From contig VBLD01000242.1 of the NCBI GenBank assembly GCA_005879205.1, positions 3,155 through 11,607 of the forward strand: a stretch of 8,453 nt of DNA, given 5' to 3'. The stretch comes from Deltaproteobacteria bacterium (GTDB lineage: Bacteria; Desulfobacterota; Binatia; DP-6). The translations under genes and the position numbers were made by a program. The notes under the pieces are model-generated. The model was not told the DNA's origin, did not search any database, and saw nothing but the letters and a program-made list of their open reading frames with translations. Positions 6,231-8,453 of the stretch are shown here, in pieces (position 1 is the first letter of the stretch; every line of letters starts with the position of its first letter).

Positions 6231-6695
6231 ATGTCGAGTCAAAGAGCAGGTCGTACGGGCACCGTCGTGACTCTTTCCGAGCGGATCATGCCCTCCGCGG
6301 CGCCGCCGCTACGCAAGGGGTTCCACGCCGGCCGCCGGCGGGCGGCGCTCGCCTCGCTGGGGCACCGGCCAAGCAACCCGACCGGATTCGACGGTGACGT
6401 CTGCGTGCGCTACGAGGCCGTCTACCGGCGCGCCGAGCCGGCCTGCGGGGAGCGCCGGCTGCTCCTCGCGGTCCTCGAAGACGGCATCCGGACGTTCCTG
6501 AAGAACGCGCACGCGAGCCACGGCCGGGCCGGTAACCTGAAGCGAGAGGCCCTCACCTGGCTGGGCAGTGACAAGCGGGACGACGTCTTCGACTTCGAGA
6601 ACATCTGCGAGACGCTCGGGATCGACGCCGGCCGCCTGCGCGCGCGGGTGCTGGGCGAGGCGGGTCTGCCGGCGACGTTGCAGGCCACGGCCTGA
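6231..6695 (+). CDS. Small uncharacterised protein with a conserved FENIC-E-LG motif region
   Basis: A predicted soluble protein of 154 residues. The N-terminal 50 or so residues are basic and Ala/Pro-rich and probably disordered. The conserved-looking part is residues 75-142: a helix LLLAVLEDGIRTFLKN, a basic stretch, then KREALTWLGSD, then FDFENICETLGIDAGRLRARV. I recall many hypothetical proteins from deltaproteobacteria-like genomes with the same order (AxxDAIRxF, REAxxW, FSFENICxxLGLDPxxLRR), but know no experimentally defined function. The last segment resembles the end of a helix-turn-helix, so DNA binding is possible; that is inference. The start is uncertain: ATG 6231 was chosen as the longest, with GTG 6267 and ATG 6288 also in frame and no start having a clear ribosome binding site. 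It is divergent from the synthetase gene and 40 bases upstream of the acyl-CoA dehydrogenase gene. Confidence 0.75.
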   Translation: MSSQRAGRTGTVVTLSERIMPSAAPPLRKGFHAGRRRAALASLGHRPSNPTGFDGDVCVRYEAVYRRAEPACGERRLLLAVLEDGIRTFLKNAHASHGRAGNLKREALTWLGSDKRDDVFDFENICETLGIDAGRLRARVLGEAGLPATLQATA

Positions 6696-6735
6696 ACATC
6701 CTGCCGGCCGCGGACGAGGGCTCGGCGCGCCGGGC

Positions 6736-8453
6736 ATGAGCGCCCCGATCGGCGGCCACTGGCTCGTCGCGCCGGTCGCCTCCGCTCCACAGTTCACCGG
6801 CGCGGACTTCACGGAAGAGGATCTCCTCTACGCCAAGACGGCCGAGGACTTCGTCCGCCACGAGGTCCTCGCGCGGCTCGCCGAGATCGAGGAGAAGCGC
6901 GAAGGCGTGATGCCCGAGCTGCTCAAGCGCGCCGGGGCGCTCGGGCTCCTCATGATCGACATCCCGGAGCGCTACGGCGGTCTCGGGCTGCACAAGACGA
7001 CCTCGATGCTCGTGTCCGAGCGCGGAGCGCTGTGCGCCTCGTTCAGCGTCTCCTGGGGCGCGCATACCGGCATCGGAACCCTGCCGATCGTCTACTACGG
7101 CAGCGAGGCACAGAAGCAGCGCTACCTCCCGAAGCTCGCGACGGGCGAGTGGCTGGCGGCCTATGCCCTCACCGAGCCCCAGGCCGGAAGCGATGCGCTG
7201 GCGATCGCCACGCGCGCCACCCTGGATCCTGCGACCCGGACCTACCGGTTACGTGGCACCAAGCAGTTCATCACGAATGCCGGCTTCGCCGAGCTGAACA
7301 CGGTCTTCGCCAAGGTCGACGGGGATCGTTTCACGGCCTTCCTTGTCGAGCGCACCCGACCCGGCATATCGACCGGCCCGGAGGAGCAGAAGCTCGGCAT
7401 CCGCGGCTCGTCGACCCGCCAGGTGATCCTGGAGGACGTTGCCGTGCCGGTCGATGCGGTGCTCGGCGACGTCGGCGAGGGGCACAAGATCGCCTTCAAC
7501 ATCCTCAACATCGGGCGTTTCAAGCTCGGTGCGGGGTCGGTCGGTGCGGCGAAGGATTGTCTGCAGGTGGCGCTCGACTACGCCCGCCAGCGCCACCAGC
7601 ACGGCCGGCCGATCGCTAGCTTCGGCATGATCCAGCGCAAGCTCGCCGACATGGCCACCCGCATCTACGTCGCCGACAGCATGAGCTACCGGACCGCCGG
7701 GCTCATGGACGCGGCGGCCGCGGCCATCCCCGAGGATCAGCCGCGGCGCCTGATCGAGGAGGCGGTCGAGGAGTACACGATCGAGAGCTCGATCCTGAAG
7801 GTCTTCGGGACCGAGACCCTCGATTTCGTCGCCGACGAGTCGCTGCAGATACTCGGAGGATACGGCTTCATGGCCGACTATCCGGTCGAGCGGCACTACC
7901 GCGACTCGCGCATCAACCGCATCTTCGAGGGGACGAACGAGATCAACCGCCTCATCATCCCGGCGACGCTCGTCAAGCGGATCGGGCGGGGGCGGCTGCC
8001 GTATCAGGACTTCCTGCAGCAGGTCGAGCGCGAGATCGCCGACTCGTCGACCTGGCCGCCACCGCCGAGCGGTCCGCTCGCCCGCGAGATGCGGGCCGCC
8101 GACGTCGCCAAGCGGGTGGTGGCCTATACGGCGCGGGTCCTGATCGAGCGGGAGCTCGCGTCGCTCAAGGATCGCCAGCAGCACCTCGAGATCCTGAGCA
8201 ATATGATCATCGATCTCTACGCGATGGACAGCGTCGTCGGGCGGACGCAGCACATCCTCGGGCAGGGCTCCAAGGAGGACGACGAGCTGCGCATCGCGAT
8301 GACCAACGTGTTCACGGCGTCGGCCAACGAGCGCGTCATCGACGGCGCGCGGCGCCTCCTGGTGAACGAACTCGAAGGCGAGGAGCTTCGACGGCACCTG
8401 CGGCTGGAGTCCGTCGTGCCGCACTTCCCGATCCGGACGATCGCGCTTAAAAC
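6736..8453 (+). CDS. Acyl-CoA dehydrogenase, VLCAD/ACAD9-like (3' end outside the window)
   Basis: An FAD enzyme that introduces the trans-2 double bond into acyl-CoA, the first step of beta-oxidation, passing electrons to electron-transfer flavoprotein. The frame is open from ATG 6736 to the window end (572 residues). Seen: AYALTEPQAGSD (142-153, FAD/substrate loop), TKQFITNAG (175-183), QKLGIRGSSTRQV (218-230), ARQRHQHGRPI (283-293), QILGGYGFMADYPVERHYRD (371-390) and RINRIFEGTNEI (392-403), in which Glu398 is the expected catalytic base. After the core, an extra helical region (about 430-572) reads on to FPIRTIALK; this extension and the pattern KLGIRGS place it with the VLCAD/ACAD9 branch rather than the shorter MCAD/SCAD type. 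Related bacterial proteins end about 15-25 residues beyond IALK, so little is missing. It lies 40 bases after the small-protein gene, probably in one transcript, and pairs functionally with the divergent synthetase. Confidence 0.95.
   Translation, partial: MSAPIGGHWLVAPVASAPQFTGADFTEEDLLYAKTAEDFVRHEVLARLAEIEEKREGVMPELLKRAGALGLLMIDIPERYGGLGLHKTTSMLVSERGALCASFSVSWGAHTGIGTLPIVYYGSEAQKQRYLPKLATGEWLAAYALTEPQAGSDALAIATRATLDPATRTYRLRGTKQFITNAGFAELNTVFAKVDGDRFTAFLVERTRPGISTGPEEQKLGIRGSSTRQVILEDVAVPVDAVLGDVGEGHKIAFNILNIGRFKLGAGSVGAAKDCLQVALDYARQRHQHGRPIASFGMIQRKLADMATRIYVADSMSYRTAGLMDAAAAAIPEDQPRRLIEEAVEEYTIESSILKVFGTETLDFVADESLQILGGYGFMADYPVERHYRDSRINRIFEGTNEINRLIIPATLVKRIGRGRLPYQDFLQQVEREIADSSTWPPPPSGPLAREMRAADVAKRVVAYTARVLIERELASLKDRQQHLEILSNMIIDLYAMDSVVGRTQHILGQGSKEDDELRIAMTNVFTASANERVIDGARRLLVNELEGEELRRHLRLESVVPHFPIRTIALK

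Noticed and set aside
4179..6695. Very long plus-strand open frame (838 codons) opposite the acyl-CoA synthetase
   Set aside because: Its product is Arg/Glu/Gly/Ala-rich with no recognisable domain until the last 154 codons, which are the small-protein gene. The openness is explained by GC-rich third positions of the synthetase gene on the other strand.
7249..8424. Minus-strand open frame of 391 codons opposite the acyl-CoA dehydrogenase
   Set aside because: Antisense to a gene with all family motifs and a catalytic glutamate; no domain recognisable in the antisense product.

Overview
The window is GC-rich, essentially all coding, and looks like a chromosomal segment of a soil or sediment type bacterium. 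FATP-type acyl-CoA synthetase, VLCAD-type acyl-CoA dehydrogenase, a PP2C phosphatase/Hanks-type kinase pair and a small uncharacterised protein type that I associate with deltaproteobacteria-like lineages (Desulfobacterota, Myxococcota, Binatota) all point to that broad group. This is inference from protein style; no rRNA, tRNA, mobile element, CRISPR array or integrase is visible.

Layout. (1) Bases 2-796, plus strand: an alpha/beta hydrolase missing only its first residues at the window edge. (2) Bases 802-4140, minus strand: transcription order is an APC-family amino acid permease (frame broken near 3651), then a PP2C-type Ser/Thr phosphatase, then a Ser/Thr protein kinase with a C-terminal membrane anchor. 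The gaps of 40 and 55 bases suggest one operon, which meets the hydrolase gene tail to tail with only 5 bases between the stops. A close match to a sigma-54 -24/-12 promoter and a strong ribosome binding site lie just before the permease. (3) Bases 4296-6059, minus strand: a FATP-type long/very-long-chain acyl-CoA synthetase with a non-ATG start. (4) Bases 6060-6230: a divergent intergenic region holding several inverted CCGAA(A)/TTCGG half-sites. (5) Bases 6231-6695, plus strand: a small uncharacterised helical protein. (6) Bases 6736 to the window end, plus strand: a VLCAD/ACAD9-like acyl-CoA dehydrogenase, cut by the window edge about 15-25 residues before its expected end.

Two themes emerge. 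The right half is a fatty-acid activation and beta-oxidation locus: the synthetase makes acyl-CoA and the dehydrogenase performs the first oxidation. They are arranged divergently around a region that looks regulatory, with the small protein as a possible local regulator. The left half combines amino acid uptake with reversible protein phosphorylation. Nothing in the window is clearly a new multi-gene system. The points most worth a second look are the sigma-54 promoter, the broken permease, the half-site cluster and the small protein.

No gene-free stretch exceeds 300 bases. The longest are 4141-4295 (155 bases) and 6060-6230 (171 bases), and both are described below.
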